From Hymenobacter norwichensis DSM 15439 (GTDB lineage: Bacteria > Bacteroidota > Bacteroidia > Cytophagales > Hymenobacteraceae): a stretch of 64,000 nucleotides of DNA. This document shows, piece by piece, positions 18,814 through 27,055 of this stretch. Position 1 is the first letter of the stretch. Each line of letters starts with the position of its first letter. The position numbers and the translations under genes were made by a program. The stretch spans positions 78,075 through 142,074 of the forward strand of contig NZ_ATVL01000014.1 in the NCBI RefSeq assembly GCF_000420705.1, in the 5' to 3' direction. A model generated the notes under the pieces. It searched no databases and was not told the DNA's origin. It saw only the letters and a program-made list of their open reading frames with translations.

Positions 18814-19482
18814 ATGAATGTCCTTCTTGTTTTTGCGCATCCAGAGCCCCACAGTTTTAACGGGGCCATGCTCCGAACGGCGGTAGCGAGCCTCGAAGCG
18901 GCCGGCCACGCCGTCCAGGTCACGGACCTCTATCACCTGCGCTTCGAGCCGGTTTCCGACCGCCGCAACTTTACCACCGTCCACGACGCTGTGTTCTACA
19001 AGCAGCAACTAGAGGAACTCCACGCGACGGAACACCACGGCTTTGCGCTCGACCTAGAACGCGAGCTGCAAAAGCTGGCGTGGTGCGACGTGATGATCTG
19101 GCAGTTTCCACTTTGGTGGTTTACGGTGCCGGCCGTGCTCAAGGGTTGGGTGGACCGCGTGTTTGCGATGGGGCGGGCCTATGGCGCAGGAAAAGTGTAC
19201 GAGAACGGCCCGTTTCAGGGCAAGCGGGCGTTGCTCTCGCTCACCACCGGGGGCGGGGCGGCCGACTACCAGCCGGGCGGATTGCAAGGGGATTTGGCTG
19301 GTGTCTTGCGGCCCCTGCACCGGGGAATATTGCAATTCACCGGCTTCACGGTCTTGGCCCCGCAAGTGGTGTACGGGCCGGTTCGTCTTTCGCAAGCAGA
19401 ACGAGAAGCCCTGTTGGACGCATGGGCCGCGCGGTTGCTAACGCTGGCTGAGGAAGCGCCGTTTGATGTAGGGGCCTATTAA
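18814..19482 (+). CDS. NAD(P)H:quinone oxidoreductase-like flavoprotein (NQO1/KefF/MdaB type)
   Basis: The 222-residue product starts with the flavodoxin-like MNVLLVFAHPEPHSFNGAML, which binds FMN or FAD phosphate, and contains the family signature WQFPLWWFTVPAVLKGWVDR followed by ALLSLTTGGGAADY. These enzymes perform two-electron quinone reduction with NAD(P)H in the cytoplasm. The divergent HxlR gene is its likely repressor. A bidirectional terminator-like structure follows the gene. Confidence 0.92.
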   Translation: MNVLLVFAHPEPHSFNGAMLRTAVASLEAAGHAVQVTDLYHLRFEPVSDRRNFTTVHDAVFYKQQLEELHATEHHGFALDLERELQKLAWCDVMIWQFPLWWFTVPAVLKGWVDRVFAMGRAYGAGKVYENGPFQGKRALLSLTTGGGAADYQPGGLQGDLAGVLRPLHRGILQFTGFTVLAPQVVYGPVRLSQAEREALLDAWAARLLTLAEEAPFDVGAY

Positions 19483-19513
19483 CCGTTGTTCATTGCGCAA
19501 AGCATTCCCAGGT

Positions 19514-19610
19514 CTGAACCAAATCCGTACATCGGGTTCCTGATTGGTACTAACCCCGCCGCTGATGCTCTAAATATCGGCGGCGGGGTTAATGACTTGT
19601 ACTGGTTCAG
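19514..19610. terminator. Nested inverted repeat between convergent genes
   Basis: An inner hairpin has perfect 12-bp arms, TAACCCCGCCGC (19551-19562) and GCGGCGGGGTTA (19580-19591). It is enclosed by an outer repeat, CTGAACCA (19514-19521) and TGGTTCAG (19603-19610). The genes on both sides converge, so a bidirectional terminator is the likely role; the outer arms are unusual for that and could be relics of a small mobile repeat. Confidence 0.5.
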
Positions 19611-19677
19611 AGACATCCTAGTCGTTTAACAATCCCCCATTGTGGTCTTTACCGGCGACTAACCGCCTCGCTGCCCC

Positions 19678-20685
19678 TTATAGCACGTCTAGCGGTAGCA
19701 CTAGGCCACCGCTCTGCTCGAGGCGCGCGAAATAGGTCGTCGGCTCCAGCAACTGGTAGGGAAAGTAGAGGCCAGCCGGAGCCGGGGGCTGGCCATCGAG
19801 CCCGGTGAGCCGCTCAAGGAGCATCGCAACGCCGAGGCCCGTCAGCGGGGCCGCTCCGCCCCGGTGCACCACCGCCTGCCGGGTGCGTAGGGGCTGGCCC
19901 GCGTGGTCTTCCCCCGTTAGCTCCAGGATGATTTCAGTTGACTTGGGCTCCCCCCGGCGGCGGGTGGAGCTGACCCCCATAGCCAGATTAAACTGCACGT
20001 TCGGCGCGTTGGTGGCCGTGGCTAGGCCCACGACATCAATGGAGGAGAAGCCAGTGGCCTCGACCAGGGTGCCGTCGACGGCCCGGAACGTGGCCTTAGC
20101 GTCCTCGCCCGCCCGCCAGCTATAGGCGCCGTCGCGCCGGGTAAAGGCCGCGGGCATCAGCTTTGCCAAGTGGTCAAAGTCGGCAGCCACGGCTGGCCCG
20201 CCAGCGTCCTGCTCATCCACGAGCGCGCCAATGGTAATGTCCTGCACCCGGCCAAACGCTTTGGCTGCCGCCAGGGCCGGTACGGTGGTAGCCCCGACCA
20301 GCCATTCGTAGCCGAGCACGATGGCGGCGGCGTGCGGCTGGTGCATGTAGGCCGCTATTTCAGGGGCAATTTCAAAGATGCCCGTCGAGATGCTCAGGAA
20401 CGGCACCCCGCGCCCTTGCGCAAACCGCAACGCGGCCAGGGTGTGGTCCATATAGAAGATGACAACCGCGCTGAAGGGACGCCGACCTAGGCCCAGGTCC
20501 AGAGCGGTTAGGTCCAGCACTACGCCCTCGGCCTGGCCGATTTCGGCGGCCGCCGCTTCGGCCTTGGCCAGGTTGCGCCCGCCAATGAAGAGTGGTACCT
20601 CGGGGTGAATAGCGCGTAAGTGTTGCGCGGTCTGGCGACCAATGGCGCCGGTACCGCCGATGAACAGAAGGGGAGCTTGTATCAT
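19678..20685 (-). CDS. Saccharopine dehydrogenase-like NAD(P)-binding protein
   Basis: The 335-residue product begins with a Rossmann fold (LLFIGGTGAIGRQTAQHL, GxxGxxG) followed by LFIGGRNLAKAEAAAAEIGQ, typical of the Sacchrp_dh_NADP group, including trans-acting enoyl reductases. The start ATG at 20685 puts the GxxGxxG motif close to the N-terminus as usual. It is divergent from a TetR gene across 136 nt holding an inverted repeat. The reaction cannot be told from sequence; reduction of a small hydrophobic compound is plausible from the TetR and reductase neighbours. Confidence 0.8.
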   Translation of the reverse strand: MIQAPLLFIGGTGAIGRQTAQHLRAIHPEVPLFIGGRNLAKAEAAAAEIGQAEGVVLDLTALDLGLGRRPFSAVVIFYMDHTLAALRFAQGRGVPFLSISTGIFEIAPEIAAYMHQPHAAAIVLGYEWLVGATTVPALAAAKAFGRVQDITIGALVDEQDAGGPAVAADFDHLAKLMPAAFTRRDGAYSWRAGEDAKATFRAVDGTLVEATGFSSIDVVGLATATNAPNVQFNLAMGVSSTRRRGEPKSTEIILELTGEDHAGQPLRTRQAVVHRGGAAPLTGLGVAMLLERLTGLDGQPPAPAGLYFPYQLLEPTTYFARLEQSGGLVLPLDVL

Positions 20686-20700
20686 GAGAAGGGGATGAGT

Positions 20701-20745
20701 TACTTTTGGCAAAGCTAAGTTACTATTTGTAAGTTACCAAAGGTA
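20701..20745. promoter_or_regulatory. Candidate TetR operator between divergent genes
   Basis: TACTTTTGG (20701-20709) and CCAAAGGTA (20737-20745) form an inverted repeat with one mismatch. Between them the heptamer AAGTTAC occurs twice. The site lies 16 nt before the reductase start and 77 nt before the TetR start. Confidence 0.4.
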
Positions 20746-20821
20746 GGTTGTGAATAGTAGCTTAAAAGTGCGCTTACTTCGTAGACACCCCGTTTAGCTA
20801 GGATCCATTCATCCCCTCTGC

Positions 20822-21439
20822 ATGCCTCACCCTTCTGAACCAGCCGCGCACAAGCCGGCTGCCAGCCGCCTTTCAAAGGCGGAGCGTCGTCGCCAATTAC
20901 TGACGGTGGCCTTAGTCATCGTCCGCGAAGAAGGGGCCGACCGGCTCACGCTCGGCCACCTGGCGACGCAGGCCGGCGTGTCCAAGCCCATCACCTACGA
21001 ACACTTCGGCACTCGTGCGGGCTTGTTGGCCGAACTCTACAAGGCCCTCGACGCGCAGCATACGCAGGCGTTGCAAGCGGCGCTGAGCGGCGTGCAACAA
21101 AGCCTCGTGGCTACGGCTCAGGTGCTGGCCAGCGCGTATATCCGCTGTTCTCTGGAGATGGGGGGCGAATGGCAAGCAGTCGGGGCGGCCCTGTCCGGCA
21201 GCGAGGAAATGGCAGTCGTGCAGCAAGAGCTGCTGGCGGGGTATGCCCACCTGTTTGCCGCGGCGCTCGGGCCGCATAGCTTGCTCGCTCCGGCGGCGCT
21301 GCACCGGCACTGCGTCGGGCTGGTCGGCGCTGGAGAGGCGTTATCAGTGCTGATGCTAGCCGGGAAGTGCAGCGAGCAGGAAGCGGCGGCAACCTTCGCC
21401 GCGCTGATTCAGGGCGGGTTGCACGGGCCTAATAAGTAA
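20822..21439 (+). CDS. TetR/AcrR-family transcriptional regulator
   Basis: The 205-residue product has a TetR DNA-binding domain near residues 20-65 (RRRQLLTVALVIVREEGADR, LTLGHLATQAGVSKPITYEH, FGTRAGLLAELY) and an all-helical ligand domain without a recognisable subgroup. It is probably the repressor of the divergent saccharopine-dehydrogenase-like gene. Confidence 0.92.
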   Translation: MPHPSEPAAHKPAASRLSKAERRRQLLTVALVIVREEGADRLTLGHLATQAGVSKPITYEHFGTRAGLLAELYKALDAQHTQALQAALSGVQQSLVATAQVLASAYIRCSLEMGGEWQAVGAALSGSEEMAVVQQELLAGYAHLFAAALGPHSLLAPAALHRHCVGLVGAGEALSVLMLAGKCSEQEAAATFAALIQGGLHGPNK

Positions 21440-21512
21440 GCTGCATACTACCTAGCTGCTAAGTCGGAGATTTTCCTCTAGTGGTCTGATAACACCCTTA
21501 GAAGCCTAGTAA

Positions 21513-21905
21513 ATGGCAGGTTATAGGGTGTGTCTTCTACTACTAGGGTACCTGATGGAGGAAAATGGTATTCCCTTCCTGCCTGAGGTGGCCTATTCTT
21601 TAGTATTTATTTCGCTTGGTTACTGCTGCCCACTCTGCGCCCCTTGCTGCCACTGCTATTCGGCCTCGCCGTCAACACTGCTGCCCCGCCGCCAGCTGCC
21701 AATAGCCCGGCCTACTTTTCACTGTGTCCGCTCTATAAATCTACGGTCCGGGCGCTGGCGGCTGGTGGAACAACCTAATATACTGGCTAATCTGCTGGTG
21801 TTTCTTGTGGCCATTCCGCTGCTGTTACTGCGCCTGACTTACGCTGTTTTGCGCGACGCGTGCACCGTTCGCCGCCTGCAAGCTGCCCTACTACTTCATG
21901 CCTGA
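21513..21905 (+). CDS. Putative small membrane protein, uncertain
   Basis: This 130-codon frame is not recognised. Its C-terminal half (NILANLLVFLVAIPLLLLRL) reads like a transmembrane segment and has GC-rich third positions as in neighbouring genes. The first half looks less coding: another frame (21588-21778) has better codon use and also encodes a hydrophobic stretch. A TGA then separates it from a second hydrophobic frame in the same phase. It may be a short true gene with a later start, or debris of a larger membrane protein. Confidence 0.25.
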   Translation: MAGYRVCLLLLGYLMEENGIPFLPEVAYSLVFISLGYCCPLCAPCCHCYSASPSTLLPRRQLPIARPTFHCVRSINLRSGRWRLVEQPNILANLLVFLVAIPLLLLRLTYAVLRDACTVRRLQAALLLHA

Positions 21906-21932
21906 CCTGTTTCTCTTCCTGCTCTACTGCTT

Positions 21933-22124
21933 GTGCCGGCTGGCGTACCGGTACTGTGTGACTTCATGGTGAATCTGACCGACCTTACAGGTACGAGTTG
22001 CCCGGAAGCCAATACATGGGCATTGCTCTTATTTATCCCCGGGTTGCTGGGCCTATTACTGCTCGTGCGCCACCACCTGCGCCACCTGCGGCGTCGGGTA
22101 GCTGCCACAATGGCTACCGAGTAG
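21933..22124 (+). CDS. Putative small single-span membrane protein
   Basis: The frame can start at GTG 21933 (63 codons) or at ATG 21966 (52 residues). It encodes one clear transmembrane helix (WALLLFIPGLLGLLLLV) followed by a strongly basic tail (RHHLRHLRRR), the usual topology of a small inner-membrane protein. It is in the same phase as the preceding hydrophobic frame. No family is recognised. It lies next to the plasmid recombinase gene. Confidence 0.35.
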   Translation: MPAGVPVLCDFMVNLTDLTGTSCPEANTWALLLFIPGLLGLLLLVRHHLRHLRRRVAATMATE

Positions 22125-22243
22125 TCTCCCCCCGTTCCTGTCAACCTTCCGTAAATGCTGGATAACTACCTCAAGCGGAGGCAGTCATCTTACTGAGAAT
22201 AAAGTGGGCCCCTATCTAACACTACGAACCCTTGCTCCTGGTG

Positions 22244-23293
22244 CTAGAGGCCCAACGCTTGGGCCGCATTATAGGACACGACGTTGTTGAGTTGGGTGTA
22301 GCGCTCAATCATGGCATCGGTCTTTTGCTTGGTCTGGTTTTTAATGGCCTTGTGGGATTGCCCATTGAGCACGGCCGTCGTTACGAAGGACACCCGTAAC
22401 GAATGGGCCGAGTAAGCGGACCCGAGGCGCTTTTGCACCAGCTTGTTAATGGAGATATCGGAAAGCCGCTTCTGCGACGGAATGGCCAGTTGCCCCGGCG
22501 TGGTGCGGGGAATCTTCACGAACAGCGGCCCCGTCGTCCGGCCCAGTAGGTTCAGCCAGGCCCGCAAACAGCGGACGGGGCAGAAATCCAGCGTGGGCGC
22601 GTAGAAAATCGCCTTATCCTCCACGGCACCATATTGGTTGGTCTTGCTTTTAGCCAGGTGCACGAGCAAAGCGCGCTCGGTGAACTCCAGTTGCTCGATG
22701 TTCAGGTCGACCAACTCCGAGCGGCGAAAGGCCCCGGCGAAGCCGAGCAGCAGCAGCGCCCGGTCGCGGATGCCGGCCGACGTGTCCAGGTCGATGCGGC
22801 GAATGGCCTGCTTCAGCTCTTCGACCGTAAACGCCTGCGCCTGAACTTGCCGCTTGCCCAGCGTGCGGGTGATACCTTCCATGACGAGGTTGAGCGCCTC
22901 CAGGGTAGCCGGCAGTTTGTAACCCGCGAGTTGGTGGGCTTTGCGGATGGCGGCCAGGTGGCGCTTGATGGTGGCCAATGCGTGCGGCCCGGTCAGCGGT
23001 TGCTGGCCCTTCTTCCCCCGACCGCCCCCTAGTGCGAGCTCAGGTTTCTCGGAGGCCAGGTGAGCCACGTACTCAGTGAGCGTGTCCACATCAGCAGGCA
23101 CGGCTTGCAGGCTGTGCTGCTCGCAGAAGGCCACGTAGCTTTTCAAGTCCGACGTGTACGCTCGCTCGGTGTTAGCCGCTCCTTGCAGGCCGGCTTCCAG
23201 AAAGCCCGCGACCTTGGCCGAGGCCCGCGCCAGTTGTGCGCTGACCGATTGGTTGGTGTTGGTCGACGGGACGAGCGACAGGTCTTCGTTCAT
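22244..23293 (-). CDS. Tyrosine recombinase / phage-type integrase
   Basis: The 349-residue product has an N-terminal SAM-like core-binding domain (GAANTERAYTSDLKSYVAFC) and a C-terminal catalytic domain. The catalytic set is visible: Arg in GFAGAFRRSELVDL, His297 and Arg300 in SAHSLR, and the nucleophile Tyr332 in IERYTQLNN. The final histidine/tryptophan position is less clear (GQSHKAIKNQ). It starts 115 nt from a 45-bp perfect-armed palindrome that could be its target. Next to rep and par genes, plasmid multimer resolution is more likely than phage integration, but either is possible. Confidence 0.9.
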   Translation of the reverse strand: MNEDLSLVPSTNTNQSVSAQLARASAKVAGFLEAGLQGAANTERAYTSDLKSYVAFCEQHSLQAVPADVDTLTEYVAHLASEKPELALGGGRGKKGQQPLTGPHALATIKRHLAAIRKAHQLAGYKLPATLEALNLVMEGITRTLGKRQVQAQAFTVEELKQAIRRIDLDTSAGIRDRALLLLGFAGAFRRSELVDLNIEQLEFTERALLVHLAKSKTNQYGAVEDKAIFYAPTLDFCPVRCLRAWLNLLGRTTGPLFVKIPRTTPGQLAIPSQKRLSDISINKLVQKRLGSAYSAHSLRVSFVTTAVLNGQSHKAIKNQTKQKTDAMIERYTQLNNVVSYNAAQALGL

Positions 23294-23408
23294 AGAGGAA
23301 GTTCGAGGTGTTACTGGGACCAGAGATTCGAGACGTCACCTCCACCTTGGGTACACATCTTTAGATAAAGGAGTCAAACCAGGCCGAAAAGTCCTGTGTT
23401 TGTTCGGG

Positions 23409-23453
23409 TAAACATAAGTTATGATAATTAACGATTATCATAACTTATGTTTA
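23409..23453. repeat. 45-bp palindrome, candidate recombination site
   Basis: Perfect 20-bp arms (23409-23428 and 23434-23453) flank a 5-nt spacer, TAACG. Each arm contains the near-palindrome CATAAGTTATG, so four recombinase half-sites are conceivable. Its position just upstream of the recombinase gene and its loxP-like plan (inverted arms, short asymmetric spacer) suggest a resolution or attachment site. A transcription-factor site or simple hairpin cannot be excluded. Confidence 0.5.
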
Positions 23454-23922
23454 AGTTTGATTAAATGAATAATAGTAAGATGTTAAGCAATACGTCGTAC
23501 TGAGGTCAATGGCAGGCAAAGCCATTGGCTATGGAAAATCTACTGAAGAATAATGGTCTATAGCCTGCAACCCAATCTATGTCAAGGACAATAAGACTTT
23601 ACATCTCACCTTCACTAAAAATTATCCTTTTAGTGAACAACTATTTTGATGAACGAAGCTACTAACACATCCGCCAGATTGTAGTATATAATTTTTAAAT
23701 TAATGTTATCGTGTTTTGTACTATGCATGAAAAAATAACATCGTATTGCTCTTTTAGTTACACCGGATATACCTTTCAAACTCAACTGCACATTGTTGGG
23801 TCTACTACATTTACCATCCCATTCGTTGTGTGAGTATATATTAGCATAAATTCATCAAAAGGCTGCATTTGAATGCTGTTTTTTACTAATAATTCTAAAA
23901 TTCTCTTTTACCCGTTTGGCAT
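23454..23922. other. AT-rich non-coding stretch between recombinase and rep
   Basis: Some 470 nt of AT-rich DNA with no convincing gene. A short hairpin, AATGGC and GCCATT, lies near 23507-23526. The base composition is clearly lower in GC than the catabolic regions on either side, as in the rest of the plasmid backbone. Confidence 0.5.
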
Positions 23923-24963
23923 CTATTTGAGTATAGGGTATAGCCCTGGGAATTCGGTTTTCAACAAATTAATAGTTACGCCGCCCAGATTGTCAAAAAC
24001 TTTATTACCAGCTTCAAAGTCACGCAATAACGGATGGCTCACTTTCATAAGCCGCGCAATTTTAGCTTCATCATCACCCATAAAGTTTAACACATGCTGG
24101 ATTTGAGCGACAGTCATCTTCAGCTTTTGCAAGCGCGTAACGATGCGTTGTTGCAATGTAGGTAGCTCAACCTGTAAAGGCAGGCTCATTTGCTCTTCTC
24201 CTATTTTAGAACTCTTTTTGCCCTTATTCACATGAGTAGGCTCAAAGATGTCATTCGGCTTAATTTGAGCTAGCGGCTTAGGAATGGTAAACCGAACAGA
24301 CTTCACCTTTTTACCATCTTTTATTGGCTCATAGGTAACTACCCACCCCAGTGAGTAAAGTTCACGCAAAGCTGGCTCGAGCACGTACCGCTTGAAATCA
24401 TAGAATAGCGTGTAGGTTACGTCGTTATCATCTCCAAGGACCTGCTTACGCAAGGCATCAAAGCCCACTTCCCAAATCCCAACATCATCCCAAGATTTAA
24501 GTAGCCAATAGAGCCGATGGGCATGAGCTGATTTAAGAGTCAGCAACGTCTCAATCTCCACATGGGTGTACTGCTCGGCCAACTGCAGGAGAAAGGGTTT
24601 GATTTCAGGCGCAAAATTCCCTGTCAAATAGCCGGTGCCCTCATTTAAGTCAATATAGCTGATGATAGAGTAAGCCGTGAAGCGCTTTTTGTTGCCAGTT
24701 TGCGACTCAATACTAACTACTTTCGACATCAAACTTTTACATGCGTCACGGATGGTTTCATAAACGCTACCCCCTTTCTTCTGAGTCATAACGCGACTCA
24801 AGGGAATAGATATACCTGGCAGTTCAGTCTGGTCTTGGTGAATGCAACCTAGTGCCAGCGCGAAAATGCGCGCCTCTACATGGGTCAGCTTCAGAGGAGC
24901 ACGCACAAGAGCATTAGCTTGGTAAGCCCGGGGATAAAGCGGAGGAATGATCGTGGGCACCAT
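23923..24963 (-). CDS. Replication initiator protein (Rep_3 / RepB winged-helix family)
   Basis: The 346-residue product shows the two-winged-helix plan of iteron-binding plasmid initiators. The first domain holds LTHVEARIFALALGCI and YETIRDACKSLMSKV; the second holds VEIETLLTLKSAHAHRLYWL and FDALRKQVLGDD. Iterons lie directly upstream of the gene. The C-terminal ~80 residues are an unrecognised extension. An inverted pair of half-iterons at 25009-25036 would allow Rep to repress its own gene, as in iteron plasmids such as pPS10. This is the core evidence for a plasmid replicon. Confidence 0.9.
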   Translation of the reverse strand: MVPTIIPPLYPRAYQANALVRAPLKLTHVEARIFALALGCIHQDQTELPGISIPLSRVMTQKKGGSVYETIRDACKSLMSKVVSIESQTGNKKRFTAYSIISYIDLNEGTGYLTGNFAPEIKPFLLQLAEQYTHVEIETLLTLKSAHAHRLYWLLKSWDDVGIWEVGFDALRKQVLGDDNDVTYTLFYDFKRYVLEPALRELYSLGWVVTYEPIKDGKKVKSVRFTIPKPLAQIKPNDIFEPTHVNKGKKSSKIGEEQMSLPLQVELPTLQQRIVTRLQKLKMTVAQIQHVLNFMGDDEAKIARLMKVSHPLLRDFEAGNKVFDNLGGVTINLLKTEFPGLYPILK

Positions 24964-25008
24964 GAATGGATAGGAAGTCAGGGGGTGGCAAGCGAAGATA
25001 GACGGATA

Positions 25009-25036
25009 TACGTGAAAAGCTAACAGGGTTCACGTA
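25009..25036. promoter_or_regulatory. Inverted half-iterons, candidate Rep operator
   Basis: TACGTGAA (25009-25016) and TTCACGTA (25029-25036) form a perfect 8-bp inverted repeat made of the conserved TTCACGTA core of the iterons. It lies 46 nt upstream of the rep start. In iteron plasmids Rep dimers bind such operators to autoregulate while monomers bind the direct iterons. Confidence 0.65.
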
Positions 25037-25050
25037 ATTAGGAAAGTAAG

Positions 25051-25287
25051 TGCCATTTCTCACGCAGAAGGGCGTTAGCTTAAAAGTGTCGTTTTCAGGT
25101 GGCCACTTTCCTGCGATGAAGTGCCATTTTTCACGCAGGACAAGTTCAGCTTCCCTCTAAGAGTGCCATTTTTCACGTAGTGGTGCCATTCTTCACGTAG
25201 CAGAGTGCCATTTTTCACGTAGATGGTGCCATTCTTCACGTAGCAGAGTGCCATTTTTCACGTAGCAGAGTGCCGTTTTTCACGTAG
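25051..25287 (+). repeat. Origin iterons: eight direct copies of TGCCATTTTTCACGTAG
   Basis: Seventeen-bp direct repeats start at 25051, 25122, 25164, 25184, 25206, 25227, 25249 and 25271. The last six are spaced 20-22 bp apart, so they lie on one face of the helix. Variation is small: T/C at the eighth or ninth position, CGCAG or CGTAG at the end, and one G for A. The first two carry CGCAG. This is a Rep-binding plasmid origin. Confidence 0.9.
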
Positions 25288-25450
25288 ATAACGGTCGTTA
25301 TCAATTGATATATAGCAAGTTATGCCTCCCTGAATATAGAATATATAAAAGAATAGCTTAAGAATACAGAAGAGGTTCAGTTTTTTTTTGAGAAAATTAA
25401 GAATACTTAATGTTCCTTTTAAAAGACCCTATCTCAGAAAGGGCTTTTAA
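25287..25450. other. AT-rich segment of the origin with flanking dyad
   Basis: A dyad GATAACG-GT-CGTTATC (25287-25302) directly abuts the last iteron. About 140 nt of strongly AT-rich DNA follows, including a run of nine T near 25380. This is the expected place for the DNA-unwinding element of the origin. I saw no clear DnaA box. Confidence 0.5.
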
Positions 25451-25530
25451 AGAATATGACACACATTTTCATGACCTGGATCAGGCAAATCGAACCTCAT
25501 GATTTTAAGGTACTTATCTCTCTGAGCAAT

Positions 25531-25607
25531 TGCGTGAAAAATGGCACTCTGACATCGTCCTGATTCATACATTAAGGCGATGAAAATTATCTGCGTGAAA
25601 AATGGCA
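25531..25607 (-). repeat. Two inverted iterons beyond the AT-rich segment
   Basis: Reverse-orientation copies of the iteron lie at 25531-25546 (16 of 17 positions) and 25591-25607 (full length, CTGCGTGAAAAATGGCA). They could hold Rep molecules that pair origins (handcuffing) or mark the far border of the origin. Confidence 0.75.
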
Positions 25608-25732
25608 CCGTTAGCCATTTGATTATCAGCAAGCATATATCCATGCTAGCAGAACTTGAGCTACCTAGCACAAGCCTAGCGAAATTTTCTACTAGACACA
25701 GATGAATCAGAGATTTTACTGATCCTGAGAAC

Positions 25733-26056
25733 TTAACGTAGCTTCTTGCTGCTGCGTAAAAGCTTCTCCAAGGCAGCTGGGGGCAGAGGCTTTTCCGCGT
25801 TTGGGTAGTTTTTTAGCTCCTTTAGAAGGGCAGCTTCAGTGACCTCCTTGAATAGGAAAGCTGGTTCCCAATACTCAGCCTGTTTCAACTTCATGTATGT
25901 TTCGCGAGTGACGGCTGTGGTAAAGGACACCCATATAGGTTGGTCTTCTTCATGTACAGCCGGTATGTCTGTAAGGGGGGCTTGCGGTTCAATTCGCTCT
26001 GTAATAGAGGCAAGTACTTTGTTGCCAAACCGGGGCTTGTTTTTGCCGTCGCTCAT
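25733..26056 (-). CDS. Small partner of ParA, probable partition protein
   Basis: The 107-residue basic product is not recognised by motif. Its ATG overlaps the parA stop (ATGA), so translation is coupled. A small basic protein encoded directly after parA is usually the centromere-binding ParB-like partner. The middle part (WVSFTTAVTRETYMKLKQAE) could form a ribbon-helix-helix-like fold, but this is a guess. It lies between parA and the origin. Confidence 0.6.
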   Translation of the reverse strand: MSDGKNKPRFGNKVLASITERIEPQAPLTDIPAVHEEDQPIWVSFTTAVTRETYMKLKQAEYWEPAFLFKEVTEAALLKELKNYPNAEKPLPPAALEKLLRSSKKLR

Positions 26057-26814
26057 AGCCGGGAAAGTATTTCAGTTGTAAGAGCTTGATAATCTTGAGC
26101 CCCAGCCGATTGGGGAGCCCAGTTGTAGATGTTTTCCTTTTCGATCTGTGCTTCTACTAGACTCACGTTAGGGCGAATAGTGGTATGCATCACTAACGGG
26201 CCAAAGAGAGGGTGGGTCTCAAGTAGGTTCACCATATCTCGTTGCGCCCGCCGCCGATCATTTCGATTGTATTGAGTGAAGAATAACCCTCCAATCTTCA
26301 GCTTCTTGTTCAGGCGCTTCTGCACCTGCTGACACACTTCGAGTAAGCCCACTAATCCCTCAATGCCGTAATACTCAGGTTGGGCCGGAATGAACACCGC
26401 ATCAGCTGCAGTTAGAGCTGCATAAGTAAGTTTACCAAGCCCTCCTGGGGTATCAACGAGGCAGAAATCAATCTCTTCCACCTCCTCCAATACTTCGCTT
26501 AGGGCAAACTCGGCGCCTGGCTTTTTGCTAATACGCTCCTCTACTTCGGACAAGTTGGAAGAGCTCGGAATCAAGTATAGGCCCTCTCCTACTTCTTCAA
26601 CTACATCCGACAAGCTGGCCTGGCCAAGTAGTACTGCACCGATTGTTTTACCCTCGGCTGGGCGGTAAGCAAAACTTTGGGACAAATTGCACTGACTATC
26701 ACAATCGACAAGAAGAACCGTTTTACCAGCCTCAATGAGGGCGTAAGCAACGTTTAGGCAGGAAGTAGTCTTACCTGTACCACCTTTATGGTTTGAAAAA
26801 ACAATTGTCTGCAT
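26053..26814 (-). CDS. parA: ParA-family partition ATPase
   Basis: The 253-residue product has the deviant Walker A motif KGGTGKTT near residues 9-16, the A' motif VLLVDCDSQCNLSQSF and the Walker B DFCLVDTPGGLG. The start ATG at 26814 puts the Walker motif at the usual distance from the N-terminus. It lacks an N-terminal HTH, as in type Ib ParA proteins, so regulation would fall to its small partner. Perfect palindromes rich in AACAATTGTT lie upstream and may be the partition site or operator. Confidence 0.92.
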   Translation of the reverse strand: MQTIVFSNHKGGTGKTTSCLNVAYALIEAGKTVLLVDCDSQCNLSQSFAYRPAEGKTIGAVLLGQASLSDVVEEVGEGLYLIPSSSNLSEVEERISKKPGAEFALSEVLEEVEEIDFCLVDTPGGLGKLTYAALTAADAVFIPAQPEYYGIEGLVGLLEVCQQVQKRLNKKLKIGGLFFTQYNRNDRRRAQRDMVNLLETHPLFGPLVMHTTIRPNVSLVEAQIEKENIYNWAPQSAGAQDYQALTTEILSRL

Positions 26815-26880
26815 GGCGGCAATATACACAATGACAGTAATTGTAGCAATGTAGATAATTTTCTATATTTTAACAATGGT

Positions 26881-26926
26881 TTAAATTTTAACAATTGTTA
26901 TCACGGCAACAATTGTTAAAATTTAA
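26881..26926. repeat. Palindrome upstream of parA, par operator or parS candidate
   Basis: Perfect 19-bp arms TTAAATTTTAACAATTGTT (26881-26899) and its complement (26908-26926) flank 8 nt. Each arm contains the smaller palindrome AACAATTGTT. It ends 67 nt upstream of the parA start. TTTTAACAAT also occurs just outside at 26868. Confidence 0.55.
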
Positions 26927-27055
26927 GATATGGACAATTAAGAATGGTAATAGAAAGTAACATGAAAGTCACCTCAGTACGATAAGCTGAAGTAGATTCT
27001 CTAGTATGAGAAGAAAGATCATAGTAATGCCTTTGTTCACTACAGTGCCAGTATC

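Noticed and set aside
25051..25287. CRISPR-like array of short repeats
   Set aside because: Repeats are 17 bp with 3-5 nt between them, next to rep, and no cas genes are present. This is an iteron origin.
25447..25671. 74-codon minus-strand frame in the origin
   Set aside because: It contains both inverted iterons and no protein-like composition, so it is a by-product of the origin sequence.
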